Source: Psychrobacter glaciei (GTDB lineage: Bacteria; Pseudomonadota; Gammaproteobacteria; Pseudomonadales; Moraxellaceae). From it: 64,000 bases of DNA. The stretch lies in assembly GCF_014652895.1 (NCBI RefSeq), contig NZ_BMZR01000005.1, positions 62,001 through 126,000 on the forward strand. Reading direction: 5' to 3'. Below, in pieces: positions 9,715 through 22,397 of the stretch. The notes under the pieces are model-generated. The model searched no databases. It saw nothing but the letters and a program-made list of their open reading frames with translations, and was not told the origin of the DNA. The stretch's first letter is position 1. Each line of letters begins with the position of its first letter. The translations under genes were made by a program, and so were the position numbers.

Positions 9715-10563
9715 TCAAGTATCCAACCTTTTAACCCAGCTTGCAACCTCTCCATTGTTGGCTAATTGCAACCAGCGATAACCGGGGCGCGCGTTTTCAT
9801 CGTAAGCAAAGTCATCTCTATAAGGCTTAAACTGATAGCAAGTCGAGGGCGTGCTATAAACGCTGACCCCTTGACGATGGCGCACTTGTGCTTGATGGGT
9901 ATGACCGCTAATGATTACTTTTAATTGCTCAAACGGGGCCATATGCTGCCAGAAAGCCTCGGTATTCTTTGCCATATGAGTATCGATCCAGTCAGACTCT
10001 ATCGGTATAACGTGGTGATGCAAGGCAATGAGCGTAGGCTTACTGCATTCTTGCAACTGCACACATAACCAGTCAATATCGGTCGCTGTCACTTCTCCTG
10101 CCACCTGCCCAGAAATAGAGGAATCCAGTAATAGCAGCTGCCAGTATTCCGTTTCAATAACGTGTCGACTTAGCAAACGCGTATCCATAGGCTGGGCGAC
10201 GAGCTCCCGCTCAAAAAAAGGTAAATCGCTACCAATCTCATCAGTGACGTCATGATTGCCAGCAATACAGGCAAAAGGAATATCAGTCGCTTGTAACACC
10301 TCAAAAATATGGTCGTAGATAGCGGGCTTTACTTGATTCACCAAGTCGCCCGTCACCACGATCAGGTCACAGCGGATGTCTTCACTCAATGCTTGTTCGA
10401 TGACTTTTTCAAAGCTATGCTGACAGACAGACATATCGGAATTATTGTCAATGTCGTCATTAGCTGGGGCAGAGGTGGGCGTTGATAAGTGCAAATCAGT
10501 GATCTGCAACACGTTTAGCTGTTCATCTGGCGTGCTGATGTTATTGGCAGGATAGCTTAGCAT
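9715..10563 (-). CDS. cpdA: 3',5'-cyclic AMP phosphodiesterase CpdA-like metallophosphoesterase
   Basis: 282 residues with the calcineurin-like metallophosphoesterase motifs in order: QITDLHL (D-x-H), VVTGDLV (GD), IAGNHD (GNHD), ALHHHV and ISGHTHQ (GH-x-H). These bind the two catalytic metals. The order and length fit the class III cAMP phosphodiesterase CpdA, which lowers cellular cAMP, although other substrates are possible within the family. ATG at 10561-10563. It is monocistronic by appearance. Confidence 0.85.
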   Translation of the reverse strand: MLSYPANNISTPDEQLNVLQITDLHLSTPTSAPANDDIDNNSDMSVCQHSFEKVIEQALSEDIRCDLIVVTGDLVNQVKPAIYDHIFEVLQATDIPFACIAGNHDVTDEIGSDLPFFERELVAQPMDTRLLSRHVIETEYWQLLLLDSSISGQVAGEVTATDIDWLCVQLQECSKPTLIALHHHVIPIESDWIDTHMAKNTEAFWQHMAPFEQLKVIISGHTHQAQVRHRQGVSVYSTPSTCYQFKPYRDDFAYDENARPGYRWLQLANNGEVASWVKRLDT

Positions 10564-10878
10564 TGGGTCAGTCCCTTATCGAATCAAAACAAGTATTGCT
10601 ATTAAAACGAATATGGATAAATCGATCACTTTTAATTACGGGGTCTTATGGCGCATTTCTCCCATCCTTGATGGAAGCGGTTGCCGCTTATAGCCCTATA
10701 CTCACAAAACGAGCGATATGCAGCATTCTACTAACTATTACATTGATAGCATTAGGGAAAGTTTATATCATAAAGTGAATGAAAGCTCTAGCAATATTGA
10801 TGAAATAAAGTTGGATAAAAGCCTAATGATCAGCTAAGGCATATAAAAAGCCTCTACGTAACAATAAAGATGGCACAA
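10564..10878. other. Intergenic region between znuB and cpdA
   Basis: 315 bp. cpdA begins at its right end and reads away to the left, so its promoter lies here. A plus-strand frame at 10563-10778 has no protein-like features. No hairpin of note. Confidence 0.35.
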
Positions 10879-11697
10879 CTAACGGCGCATCGTCCAAAAC
10901 TTTGCCGTTAGTACCTTTGATAAAATCAGCGCTGCAAAAAATAAAATAGCCAATACCAGTACGATAGATAGTCCAGTCTGAATATCCAGCCAAATACTGC
11001 CCCAAACACCTAAGGTGACCCCAAGCTGAGCGATAAGCAGCGCAATAATCACCATTTGCTTTGGCGATGCTGACCATAGACGTGCTGTTAAAGCCGGTAG
11101 CACCAGCAAGCCACTGATTAATAAGCTACCCACTGCTTGTAGAGCAATGGCACAAAACCCTGCCAATAACCCCATAAAAAACAGCCGCTGCCGTGTTGGG
11201 TTGACGCCTTGAATCCGTGCTAACGCTTCGTGAGTGGCAAGCTTAATTTGTGCAGGCCAAATATATGCGAGCAATACCAGTCCCACCAGCACACTACCGC
11301 CTATCAATGGCAAGTCTGCCCAATCAAGCTCGAGCAAATTACCAAACAAAAACCCCAACACGTTGGCTTGCTGATCGGTCAGCTGGGTCAGCGCTAACAG
11401 CCCCAAACATAGCAGCGACACTGCAACCACCGCCAGTACGGAATCGACGGGCAAACGCTCATCATCTATGAGCACGAGTCCTAGTACCACTATCACGCTA
11501 ACCAATGCAATACCGATCCCCATCGGTAATTGCCACCACACTGCCAAGGCGACGCCCAGCAATGTGCCATGTGCCAATGCATCGGCAAAAAATGCCATGC
11601 GTCGCCACAATACCAAACACCCTAGGGGCGCTGATAGCAATGCTAAAATACTGCCAGCAATCCAAGCAGGCGCAATAATGGCTAACCAAGCACTCAT
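10879..11697 (-). CDS. znuB: Zinc ABC transporter permease ZnuB
   Basis: 272 residues, nearly all hydrophobic with about eight membrane segments. It is an ABC-3 family permease (PLGCLVLWRRMAFFADALAHGTLLGVALA, GLLISGLLVLPALTARL) as in manganese/zinc uptake systems. It would form the inner-membrane channel with ZnuC. Zinc rather than manganese is inferred from the adjoining zur and Zur box. It lies 76 bp downstream of znuC on the same strand, last in zur-znuC-znuB. Confidence 0.94.
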   Translation of the reverse strand: MSAWLAIIAPAWIAGSILALLSAPLGCLVLWRRMAFFADALAHGTLLGVALAVWWQLPMGIGIALVSVIVVLGLVLIDDERLPVDSVLAVVAVSLLCLGLLALTQLTDQQANVLGFLFGNLLELDWADLPLIGGSVLVGLVLLAYIWPAQIKLATHEALARIQGVNPTRQRLFFMGLLAGFCAIALQAVGSLLISGLLVLPALTARLWSASPKQMVIIALLIAQLGVTLGVWGSIWLDIQTGLSIVLVLAILFFAALILSKVLTAKFWTMRR

Positions 11698-11773
11698 ATC
11701 ATGTATCCAATAAACGGTTTATAAAATAAAGGTCGTAAAGCAGCTTTTTGCTTTAGTCGTTTGGTTATGATGA

Positions 11774-12571
11774 TTACAACTCGCTTGGCGCGTGATGTTC
11801 ACAGGCATGCGGCTGATGCACATAAGGCTGCTCATAATGATGACCAAACAGCTTTTGAAACTCACTACTAATGGCAAGCTCGCTTGGTTGTCCCTCGCAG
11901 CAAATATGCTTATTCAAACAAATGACCCGTCGGCTGCCTTTCATCACCCAATGCAAATCATGCGACACTACTAGCATGGCACAGCGTAAGAAGTCTGGTA
12001 GCTCATCAATAAACTGATAGAGCCAAACCTCGGTATCAGGGTCAAGTCCTTGCATCGGCTCATCTAGAATCAATAAATTAGGCTTATCTAACAAGGCACG
12101 AGCCAATAAAACTCGTTGCGTTTCACCACCGGACAAGTGCAGCATTTGCCGTGATAGCAGGTGCGTCAACGATAAATTATCAAAGATAAACTGGCGTTGC
12201 TCAGCCGTTAAGCGTTTCTTATCGGCTTGCGCCAATAAGTCGCAGACTCGTAATGGCAATATCGGCGGTACCGCAAAGCGCTGCGGCACATAGCCAAGCT
12301 GTAACTTATGATGGGGCGTCATTTGCCCTTTAGTTGGCTCAATCAACCCTAAAATAAGCTTAACCAACGTCGATTTACCAGCGCCATTTGGCCCAATAAG
12401 ACTGACTGTCTCGTTAACGGCAATATCGATATTAATATGTGACAACAAGCGTTGCGAACCAATGTCATAGCTGATATCGCTTAAGCTCAGCAGCTGGCTA
12501 GCTTGGTTGGTCTTATTATCCAGACTGATAGAGGCAGACGATTGCTCTGATGGTGAAATGGGCAGGCTCAT
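11774..12571 (-). CDS. znuC: Zinc ABC transporter ATP-binding protein ZnuC
   Basis: 265 residues. Walker A GPNGAGKST at 60-68, ABC signature LSGGE at 146-150, Walker B LLILDEP at 166-172 and the switch histidine in VVSHD. The C-terminal tail is histidine-rich (FGHHYEQPYVHQPHACEHHA), a plausible zinc-binding extension seen in some ZnuC proteins. It powers zinc import through ZnuB. It lies between zur and znuB, 110 bp after zur. Confidence 0.95.
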   Translation of the reverse strand: MSLPISPSEQSSASISLDNKTNQASQLLSLSDISYDIGSQRLLSHINIDIAVNETVSLIGPNGAGKSTLVKLILGLIEPTKGQMTPHHKLQLGYVPQRFAVPPILPLRVCDLLAQADKKRLTAEQRQFIFDNLSLTHLLSRQMLHLSGGETQRVLLARALLDKPNLLILDEPMQGLDPDTEVWLYQFIDELPDFLRCAMLVVSHDLHWVMKGSRRVICLNKHICCEGQPSELAISSEFQKLFGHHYEQPYVHQPHACEHHAPSEL

Positions 12572-12681
12572 AGGCTAGTGACTAATATATTGATAAATGA
12601 TAAATGTCTGAGTACTGAATGCTAAATACTGAATAATAAGTACCGAGATCAGTACTTAATAAAGAAAAAATACAGCAAGCT

Positions 12682-13221
12682 TTATTGGCATGCTTGGCAA
12701 CGACCACTGAGCTCAATGACACTACGAGCCACAATAAAGCCGACATCTTGCTCCGCAAAGCTCATCATTTCTTGTACCGGTAAGCTGCTACATTCTTGCA
12801 CTCGCTGGCATTGATCGCAAATTAAAAATGCGGCGGTATGCTGGGCGCGTGGGTGACAGCAGGGCACATAAGCATTGATAGAGGTTAATTGATGTATCAA
12901 GCCTTCGCCCAACAAAAACTCCAAACTGCGATAAACCGTTGGTGGCGCGACATTCTTTGGCGTCTGCTGATTGGTCGGCGCAGAATCTTGTGCATCCGGT
13001 TCTGACAAGCGCATTTGCTGCAATTGTGTGATCAAGTCGTAGGCACCAACGGGCTTATTGGCGGCCAATACTAACTGATATATCTGCTGCCGCAATGGCG
13101 TGAAGCGTACACCACTTATGCGGCATTGTTCTTTTGCCGCCGTCAAGCGCTCGGTTACATCGTGCGCGGTAAAATGTTGCACATCGTGCAAATGTTCGCA
13201 TGTCGATGAAGTAGGGGACAT
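12682..13221 (-). CDS. zur: Zinc uptake regulator Zur (Fur family)
   Basis: 179 residues. The winged-helix N-terminal half contains VRFTPLRQQIYQLVLAANKPVGAYDLI and the Fur-family signature APPTVYRSLEFLLGEGLIHQL. The C-terminal half has CDQC and a final CQAC, giving two Cys-x2-Cys pairs for the structural zinc, plus several histidines. Zur represses zinc-import genes when zinc is sufficient. A proline/glutamine-rich insertion at about 75-95 (EPDAQDSAPTNQQTPKN) sits before the signature. It is first in zur-znuC-znuB and diverges from znuA across a Zur box, which implies autoregulation. Confidence 0.94.
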   Translation of the reverse strand: MSPTSSTCEHLHDVQHFTAHDVTERLTAAKEQCRISGVRFTPLRQQIYQLVLAANKPVGAYDLITQLQQMRLSEPDAQDSAPTNQQTPKNVAPPTVYRSLEFLLGEGLIHQLTSINAYVPCCHPRAQHTAAFLICDQCQRVQECSSLPVQEMMSFAEQDVGFIVARSVIELSGRCQACQ

Positions 13222-13270
13222 AGGACAAACTCCTAAAAATATGACGCCTTTTTATGATGGCGTTTTTTAT

Positions 13271-13285
13271 TGTTATAGTATAACA
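13271..13285. promoter_or_regulatory. Zur box in the divergent zur/znuA promoter region
   Basis: TGTTATAGTATAACA is a perfect 7-1-7 palindrome and matches the core of the gammaproteobacterial Zur operator (TGTTATA-N-TATAACA). It lies 50 bp upstream of zur and 54 bp upstream of the znuA start, so a single operator could control both directions. Confidence 0.9.
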
Positions 13286-13338
13286 TAATGAAATGAAAAA
13301 CAGGTATGCTGCCTCAACTTAATATTAAAGAGCCTATT

Positions 13339-14223
13339 ATGAATTCATTTTTCAGCCATTCTTTACGCTCGATCATTATACTACAGCGACTGCTCATTAC
13401 TGGGATAGTCGCGTTAAGCTGTCTGACGTTGAGCGCCCAAGCCGCTACCGTTAGCGTGAGTAATTATCCATTGTTCTTGTTGAGTCAAGCCGTGACGGAA
13501 GGTGCGCCGCCTGCCAAGCAATTATTGCAAGCAGGGGAGGTGGGGCATCACGGCAGTATTAGTCCGGGCGACATAAAAGCCATTCAAGACAGCAAGTTTG
13601 TGGTATGGTTTGGCGAGCCATTAGAAAATAATTTGGCCGCCAGTCTCAATAGCGCGCCCAATGCCATTGCTTTATTCAAGTTTGATGCGTTCAACCGCCA
13701 TCCACTACGCGATGTCAAAGGCGAAGCTATCACTGGCACGCTAGATCCGCATATTTGGCTCGATCCTGAAAATGCCAAAGCCATCACCCGTGCGCTTGCC
13801 GTGATTCATAGCCATGCAAATCCACAATATAAAGCTCTCTATCAAGCCAATGCACAAAAATTTGCCAAGCGACTGGATAAAGGAGTGCTGGCTACAAAGC
13901 AGAGCACAGCGACAAAGGCATTGCCTTATTGGGCGTATCACGATGCCTATCAGTATATGGAGGACAGCTTAAAGCTACAGCTCGTTGGCAGTCTAAGCAC
14001 CGATCACCATTTAGCGCCAAAAGCCAGTCAGTTGCGCTGGCTAAATGAGAAGCGTCCTGCCAAGCAAATGTGTTTGGTTAGTCCAAGTGCGCCAGCTAAA
14101 GGGTTGCTCGCTAAGCTTCAACCTGTAAAGAGTACCGTGCAAGCTGAAGACATGAGCACTAGTAAAGACTTCGTTAGTGGTTGGCAGAGTATGGCGCAGC
14201 AAATCCGCCAATGTATCGCATAG
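13339..14223 (+). CDS. znuA: Periplasmic zinc-binding protein ZnuA
   Basis: 294 residues from the ATG at 13339, which follows AAAGAG; an ATG at 13306 would add 11 residues ahead of the signal peptide. The signal peptide ends near LTLSAQA-ATVSVSNYP. The cluster A-I solute-binding motifs are present: VGHHGSISPGDI, the metal-ligand segment DPHIWLDPENA and WAYHDAYQY with SLSTDHHLAPKASQL. The protein captures zinc for ZnuBC. The long histidine-rich loop found in many ZnuA proteins is absent. It is transcribed divergently from zur-znuC-znuB. Confidence 0.94.
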   Translation: MNSFFSHSLRSIIILQRLLITGIVALSCLTLSAQAATVSVSNYPLFLLSQAVTEGAPPAKQLLQAGEVGHHGSISPGDIKAIQDSKFVVWFGEPLENNLAASLNSAPNAIALFKFDAFNRHPLRDVKGEAITGTLDPHIWLDPENAKAITRALAVIHSHANPQYKALYQANAQKFAKRLDKGVLATKQSTATKALPYWAYHDAYQYMEDSLKLQLVGSLSTDHHLAPKASQLRWLNEKRPAKQMCLVSPSAPAKGLLAKLQPVKSTVQAEDMSTSKDFVSGWQSMAQQIRQCIA

Positions 14224-14294
14224 CCATTTTTAGCCCATTTACTCGCTTTTGTTGAGATTAAGGGCATGCCCTAGCATAAAGCGTTATTTAGAAG

Positions 14295-14350
14295 GGTCTT
14301 GGCGCTCGATAGCATTATCAAATTGTCGAGCACCAAGACCTTTGTTTTAT
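14295..14350 (+). terminator. Terminator after znuA
   Basis: A long stem, GGTCTTGG-GCTCGA paired with TCGAGC-CCAAGACC and a loop of about 14 bases, is followed by TTTGTTTT. It lies 72 bp past the znuA stop. Confidence 0.8.
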
Positions 14351-14382
14351 AAGATATTAGCTAGGCTTTACTAAGTTTTTAG

Positions 14383-14457
14383 AGGGAGCGTTAGCGCTAA
14401 ACAATCAAATGCTTGATAAGACGCATATTTTACTTGCTAATCGCGCGCGCGCTCCCT
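14383..14457. repeat. 75-bp element with AGGGAGCG inverted ends
   Basis: AGGGAGCG at 14383-14390 is inverted at 14450-14457, next to TTAGCGCTAA on the left and a CGCGCGCG run on the right. It is probably a small palindromic repeat in front of atpI. No second copy was noticed in this window. Confidence 0.45.
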
Positions 14458-14599
14458 ATAATAAGTGGCGTTTTATTTTGGTTAAAAGGCAACGTCTGTA
14501 TAGTGACTTTTCATGCATAAAATGGTCATGAATAAAATGGTCACGGATAAAATCGTGGCAAATATGCGACATTATCCCAATACTATAGGATAGCTGCTG

Positions 14600-14998
14600 A
14601 TGACCAAGCCTGCCAAACGCACGCAAAAAGATGAGATTGGCATCTACCTGAAACGCCAAGCATGGATTTTATTTATCCTGATTATTATTGGCTGGGTAGT
14701 AGATGTGACTTGGCTAGACAGTGGGCTGATAGTAGCAAAAAGTACCTCGATCGGTGCGCTACTTAGTTTCGCCACACAAGCCGTCTTTGCAAATTTTATC
14801 TTTTGGCATACTGGATATCGCGCGCGCCGACACATTGTCAGCCAGCTATATCGAGGTCAGATGGTCAAATGGCTACTGACAGTGTTTGGTTTCGCACTAA
14901 TTTTTATTACCGTACAACCCCTATCAGCGCCTGCGTTGTTTATCGGTTTTATGGTAATGCAAATTAGTCACAGTTGGATGTTGTGGCACATACGCTAG
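14600..14998 (+). CDS. atpI: ATP synthase protein I (AtpI-like)
   Basis: 132 residues with four predicted membrane segments after a short basic N-terminus (TKPAKRTQKDEIGIYLKRQAWIL). Its position ahead of atpB and its topology fit AtpI, the poorly conserved first gene of many atp operons that helps c-ring assembly or Mg2+ supply. Sequence similarity alone would be weak evidence. A gap of nearly 700 bp to atpB, including a terminator-like hairpin, suggests partly separate expression. Confidence 0.8.
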   Translation: MTKPAKRTQKDEIGIYLKRQAWILFILIIIGWVVDVTWLDSGLIVAKSTSIGALLSFATQAVFANFIFWHTGYRARRHIVSQLYRGQMVKWLLTVFGFALIFITVQPLSAPALFIGFMVMQISHSWMLWHIR

Positions 14999-16555
<1,557 letters not shown>

Positions 16556-16570
16556 TTAGACATTCAATAG

Positions 16571-16837
<267 letters not shown>

Positions 16838-16887
16838 TCAGAAAGCTCAGTTGTAAATGTTTGGTAGTCAAAGTTTGTATCTTAACC

Positions 16888-16906
16888 ATAGCCAAAGTTT
16901 GGCTAT
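16888..16906 (+). repeat. Small palindrome in the atpE-atpF spacer
   Basis: ATAGCCAAAGTTTGGCTAT can form a short hairpin. CAAAGTTTG also occurs once more about 20 bp upstream. It might influence mRNA stability between the high-copy c subunit and b subunit; function not shown. Confidence 0.4.
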
Positions 16907-16954
16907 CAAATATGATCAATGAAACTGATTTTTCATTAACAAAGAGGTGATCAC

Positions 16955-17425
16955 GTGAATATCAATTCTACCCTCATCGGTCAAGCCATTGCTTTTGCAA
17001 TCTTTGTGATGTTCTGCATGAAATTCGTGTGGCCACCACTTATCGGTGCCATCAATGAGCGTCAGCGTAAAATTGCTGAAGGCTTGAATGCCGCAGAAAA
17101 AGCAAAAGCAGATCTGGCGACCGCGGAGCAAGATGTCCAGCAGGAGCTTAATCTTGCAAAGACTAAAGCTGCTGCTCTAATCGAGCAAGCGAACAAGAGC
17201 GCCAACCAGCTTGTCGAAGATGCCAAAACGCAAGCCCAAGCGGAAGGCGAGCGCATTCGTCAACAAGCGCAAGCATCTATCGACCAAGAAATCAATCAAG
17301 CGCGTGAATCATTGCGTGCCCAAGTTGCTGAACTGGCTGTGCTTGGTGCAGAAAAGATTTTGCAAGACAAAGTCGATGTGCAAAAACATGCCAGTATGTT
17401 AGACCAACTGGCGGCGAAGCTGTAA
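16955..17425 (+). CDS. atpF: F1Fo ATP synthase subunit b
   Basis: 156 residues, the E. coli length. A single N-terminal membrane helix ([20 protein letters not shown]) is followed by a long charged, alanine-rich coiled coil that forms the peripheral stalk. The start codon is GTG at 16955 (GTGAATATC) with AGAGGTGA upstream. It is 13 bp ahead of atpH. Confidence 0.97.
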   Translation: MNINSTLIGQAIAFAIFVMFCMKFVWPPLIGAINERQRKIAEGLNAAEKAKADLATAEQDVQQELNLAKTKAAALIEQANKSANQLVEDAKTQAQAEGERIRQQAQASIDQEINQARESLRAQVAELAVLGAEKILQDKVDVQKHASMLDQLAAKL

Positions 17426-17438
17426 TTGTGAGGATATA

Positions 17439-18062
17439 ATGGCTGACTTATCAACCTTAGCACGACCGTACGCTAAAGCCGCGTTTGACTATGCCAATGA
17501 AAACGGGGTAGTAAATGAGTGGGAAAACTTCTTATTTATTGCCAGTAACATTGTCAATGACAAGTCGTTCAGTACTTGGCTAGACAATCCAGCTGTTTCT
17601 GCTGAGCATAAGTCAGCTGCTTTGATCGATCTTTATGATACACAAGTAGCTAGCGCTGATGATTCTGCTTTTAAGCAGTTATTAGGTGAGGCCCAAGGGG
17701 CTCGCCCAGACAACAACGCCAGCTATCCAAAAGTATCAGTGGCACTTAGTAACTTCGTTAATCAGTTATCAGAACAAGAGCGTCTGGCGCTGCTTCCTGA
17801 AGTTTATGCGCATTATCGCCGTCATAAGGCAACCAGCTTAAAGCAGCTTGATGCCTACGTGACCTCCGCCTATCCATTGACCGATGCACAGCGTGACATG
17901 CTCCAAACACGTCTTGCTGCTTCGCTAAATGCTAGTGTGGTGATTCATGAGTCGGTTGATCCTAGTCTTTTGGCTGGCGCTACGATCAAAGTCGGTGACA
18001 AAATCATTGATGATTCGATGCGCGGCAAGTTACAACAGTTAAAAACACAGCTAACTGCCTAA
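17439..18062 (+). CDS. atpH: F1Fo ATP synthase subunit delta
   Basis: 207 residues, about 30 more than E. coli delta. It begins [20 protein letters not shown] and ends with the conserved [27 protein letters not shown]. Delta joins the F1 head to the b-subunit stalk. The extra residues lie between the N-terminal bundle and the linker (about 65-95, including [25 protein letters not shown]). The ATG is preceded by GAGGATA. Confidence 0.96.
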   Translation: MADLSTLARPYAKAAFDYANENGVVNEWENFLFIASNIVNDKSFSTWLDNPAVSAEHKSAALIDLYDTQVASADDSAFKQLLGEAQGARPDNNASYPKVSVALSNFVNQLSEQERLALLPEVYAHYRRHKATSLKQLDAYVTSAYPLTDAQRDMLQTRLAASLNASVVIHESVDPSLLAGATIKVGDKIIDDSMRGKLQQLKTQLTA

Positions 18063-18155
18063 TGCCATTCATCAACGTAGATATATAAAAACTGCGTGAT
18101 AGTAAGAGCATTTAAATCAGTGGGCGGGTTATCATAAATTAAAGGAAACAAGGCA

Positions 18156-19700
18156 ATGCAACAATTGAATCCAGCGGAAATCAGTAACCTGATTAAGCAG
18201 CGTATTCAAGACCTTGATGCGGGTGCAACTGCAAAGAATGAAGGCACGATTGTCAAAGTATCTGACGGTATCGTGCAGATTCATGGTCTTGAAGATGCCA
18301 TGTACGGCGAAATGATTGAGTTTGAAGGTGAAATCTATGGGATGGCGCTTAACTTAGAGCGTGATTCTGTTGGTGCGGTAGTACTGGGCGACTTCCTAAA
18401 ACTACAAGAAGGCCAAAAAGCCTATTGTACTGGTCGCATTCTTGAAGTACCCGTAGGTCCTGAGCTGCTAGGCCGTGTTGTTGATGCTTTGGGTAATCCT
18501 ATTGATGGCAAAGGTCCTATCGATGCCAAAATGACTGACAAAGTCGAAAAAATCGCCCCAGGCGTGATCGACCGTCAGTCAGTAGATCAACCAGTAATGA
18601 CCGGTTATAAAGCCGTTGATACCATGATTCCAATCGGTCGTGGCCAGCGTGAGCTTATTATTGGTGATCGTCAGACGGGTAAAACCGCGATGGCTATCGA
18701 TGCGATCATTGCGCAAAAATCATCTGGTATCAAATGTGTATACGTGGCAATCGGTCAGAAACGTTCGACCATCGCAAACGTCGTACGTAAGCTTGAGCAA
18801 ACTGGTGCGCTTGAATACACTACAGTAGTAGTTGCTTCAGCATCAGAGCCAGCAGCACTACAGTATATCGCACCGTATTCAGGTTGTACGATGGGCGAAT
18901 ACTTCCGTGACCGCGGCGAAGATGCCCTGATTGTTTTTGATGACTTATCAAAACAAGCAGTTGCTTATCGTCAGATTTCACTATTGCTACGTCGTCCGCC
19001 AGGTCGTGAAGCGTATCCTGGTGATGTATTCTATTTACATTCACGTTTACTTGAGCGTGCATCACGCGTAAATGCTGCGTACGTAGAAAAGTTCACTAAT
19101 GGTGAAGTAGTGGGTAAGACAGGTTCTTTAACCGCATTGCCTATTATTGAAACCCAAGCTGGTGACGTATCTGCATTCGTACCGACTAACGTGATTTCAA
19201 TCACTGATGGTCAGATTTTCTTAGAGTCTAGCCTATTCAACTCAGGTATCCGTCCAGCAGTCAACGCTGGTATCTCGGTATCTCGTGTTGGTGGTGCTGC
19301 TCAGACTAAGATTATTAAGAAGCTGTCTGGTGGTATCCGTACCGCACTAGCCCAGTATCGTGAACTAGCAGCATTTGCCCAGTTTGCCTCAGATCTTGAT
19401 GACGCGACTCGTGAACAGCTTGATCATGGTGAGCGTGTGACTGAACTGATGAAGCAGAAACAGTATCAGCCAATGTCTATCTCTGAGCAAGCAGCGGTTA
19501 TCTATGCGTCGAACGAAGGTTTCTTATCAGACGTTCCAGTTGAAAAAATTGGTGCTTTCGAAGAATCTTACTTACGTTACATGCATGATGAGCAAAGTGA
19601 ATTGATGCGTGAGATTGATGATACTGCGAACTATAATGATGATATCGCAGGTCGTTTAAAGTCAGCTTTAGAGACCTTTAAACAAAATCACAGTTATTAA
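18156..19700 (+). CDS. atpA: F1Fo ATP synthase subunit alpha
   Basis: 514 residues, normal length. P-loop GDRQTGKT at 170-177 and the alpha signature [24 protein letters not shown]. Alpha subunits carry the non-catalytic nucleotide sites of F1 and alternate with beta. The ATG is preceded by AAAGGAAA. The gap to atpG (228 bp) is large for this operon and contains two hairpins. Confidence 0.98.
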   Translation: MQQLNPAEISNLIKQRIQDLDAGATAKNEGTIVKVSDGIVQIHGLEDAMYGEMIEFEGEIYGMALNLERDSVGAVVLGDFLKLQEGQKAYCTGRILEVPVGPELLGRVVDALGNPIDGKGPIDAKMTDKVEKIAPGVIDRQSVDQPVMTGYKAVDTMIPIGRGQRELIIGDRQTGKTAMAIDAIIAQKSSGIKCVYVAIGQKRSTIANVVRKLEQTGALEYTTVVVASASEPAALQYIAPYSGCTMGEYFRDRGEDALIVFDDLSKQAVAYRQISLLLRRPPGREAYPGDVFYLHSRLLERASRVNAAYVEKFTNGEVVGKTGSLTALPIIETQAGDVSAFVPTNVISITDGQIFLESSLFNSGIRPAVNAGISVSRVGGAAQTKIIKKLSGGIRTALAQYRELAAFAQFASDLDDATREQLDHGERVTELMKQKQYQPMSISEQAAVIYASNEGFLSDVPVEKIGAFEESYLRYMHDEQSELMREIDDTANYNDDIAGRLKSALETFKQNHSY

Positions 19701-19727
19701 TTTAACGGGTTAAGCCGAACTGGTTAT

Positions 19728-19795
19728 GGCTGTCGCTGACAGCCTATAAGGTGACGCGTTGTCTGATAAGCTTTTTGCTGAGACAGGCGCGTCAC
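19728..19795 (+). repeat. Two consecutive hairpins between atpA and atpG
   Basis: The first is GGCTGTC-GCT-GACAGCC (19728-19744), perfect. The second pairs GTGACGCG and GTCT with AGAC and CGCGTCAC (19751-19795) with a small internal bulge. Neither is followed by a clean T run, so they look more like RNA processing or stability elements than terminators. Confidence 0.6.
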
Positions 19796-19928
19796 TGCTT
19801 TAACCATCATCGGTATTAGATCGCGTGTTGCCACAAGATTTGAAATATTATTTGATTAGTTCAATGTTTTATATTAAAAAATTGTTGCAGGCGCCAATGC
19901 TTTTTAACCCTCTTATATTGGAATCATT

Positions 19929-20810
19929 ATGGCAAGCTTAAAAGAGATACGTGCCAAAGTCACCAGTATTAAAAGCACCCAAAAAATTACTCGCGCTATG
20001 CAAATGGTAGCAGCAAGTAAGATGCGCCGTGCCCAAGACCGCATGGAAGTGGGTCGCCCGTATGCTGATAGTATGCGCCGGGTTATTTCACATTTGGTGC
20101 ATGCCTCATCAGACTACAAACATCCTTATATGGTATCGCGTCCGGTCAACAAGGTCGGCTATATTGTCGTTACCTCTGATCGTGGTCTCGCAGGTGGTTT
20201 GAATATTAACCTATTCAAAGCGCTCACCAAAAGCATTCATGAGTATCAAGATCAGTCTGTTCAAGCTGAGTTTGCAGTCATCGGTGCCAAAGGCGTCAGT
20301 TTCTTCAAAAATTTCGGCGGAAAAGTCACCTCAGCCGTGACCGACTATGGCGACAAACCAACGTTTGAGCAATTAAATGCACCCGTTCAGGCCATGCTTG
20401 AGGATTATAGTAACGGTAATATAGACCGTATCTATGTGGTATATAACAAATTCGTTAATGCCATGACTCAAAAGCCAACCGTCAATCAATTAGTACCTCT
20501 ACCAGAGGGCTCATTTGGTGACGAAGAGAGCGGTATACAGACAGAACTTAGCTGGGATTATATCTACGAGCCTGACATCAAGACGTTGATTGATGAATTG
20601 CTTGGCCGTTATATTGAGTCGATTGTTTATCAAGCGGTAATGGAAAACATTGCCTCTGAGCAGTCGTCACGTATGGTTGCGATGAAAGCGGCAACAGATA
20701 ATGCTGGTGACCTAATTAACGATTTACAGTTGGTTTATAACAAGCTGCGTCAAGCGGCGATTACCCGAGAAATCTCGGAAATCGTTGGCGGTGCTGCTGC
20801 TGTTTCATAA
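19929..20810 (+). CDS. atpG: F1Fo ATP synthase subunit gamma
   Basis: 293 residues. The N-terminal coiled-coil [30 protein letters not shown] and C-terminal [45 protein letters not shown] are the rotor axle helices. [13 protein letters not shown] is the conserved core segment. Gamma rotates inside the alpha3beta3 head. It is 38 bp before atpD. Confidence 0.97.
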   Translation: MASLKEIRAKVTSIKSTQKITRAMQMVAASKMRRAQDRMEVGRPYADSMRRVISHLVHASSDYKHPYMVSRPVNKVGYIVVTSDRGLAGGLNINLFKALTKSIHEYQDQSVQAEFAVIGAKGVSFFKNFGGKVTSAVTDYGDKPTFEQLNAPVQAMLEDYSNGNIDRIYVVYNKFVNAMTQKPTVNQLVPLPEGSFGDEESGIQTELSWDYIYEPDIKTLIDELLGRYIESIVYQAVMENIASEQSSRMVAMKAATDNAGDLINDLQLVYNKLRQAAITREISEIVGGAAAVS

Positions 20811-20830
20811 TTGACTACACCTATATATAG

Positions 20831-22282
<1,452 letters not shown>

Positions 22283-22397
22283 GTTGCTCAAGTATTGGCT
22301 AACGAGTAGATAGGCTGTAATACGTTTATCTACTCATCAGTAACGCAGCGCAGTTTTTACTGTTTTTTGATCGCGTTTTGATAGTAAGGAGTTAAGT

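Noticed and set aside
10563-10778. 71-codon plus-strand ORF beside cpdA
   Set aside because: No recognisable motif, no ribosome binding site; begins on the cpdA start codon of the opposite strand.
14261-14280. AGGGCATGCCCT palindrome after znuA as another MITE end
   Set aside because: The palindrome is only 12 bp and the neighbouring sequence does not match either element family.
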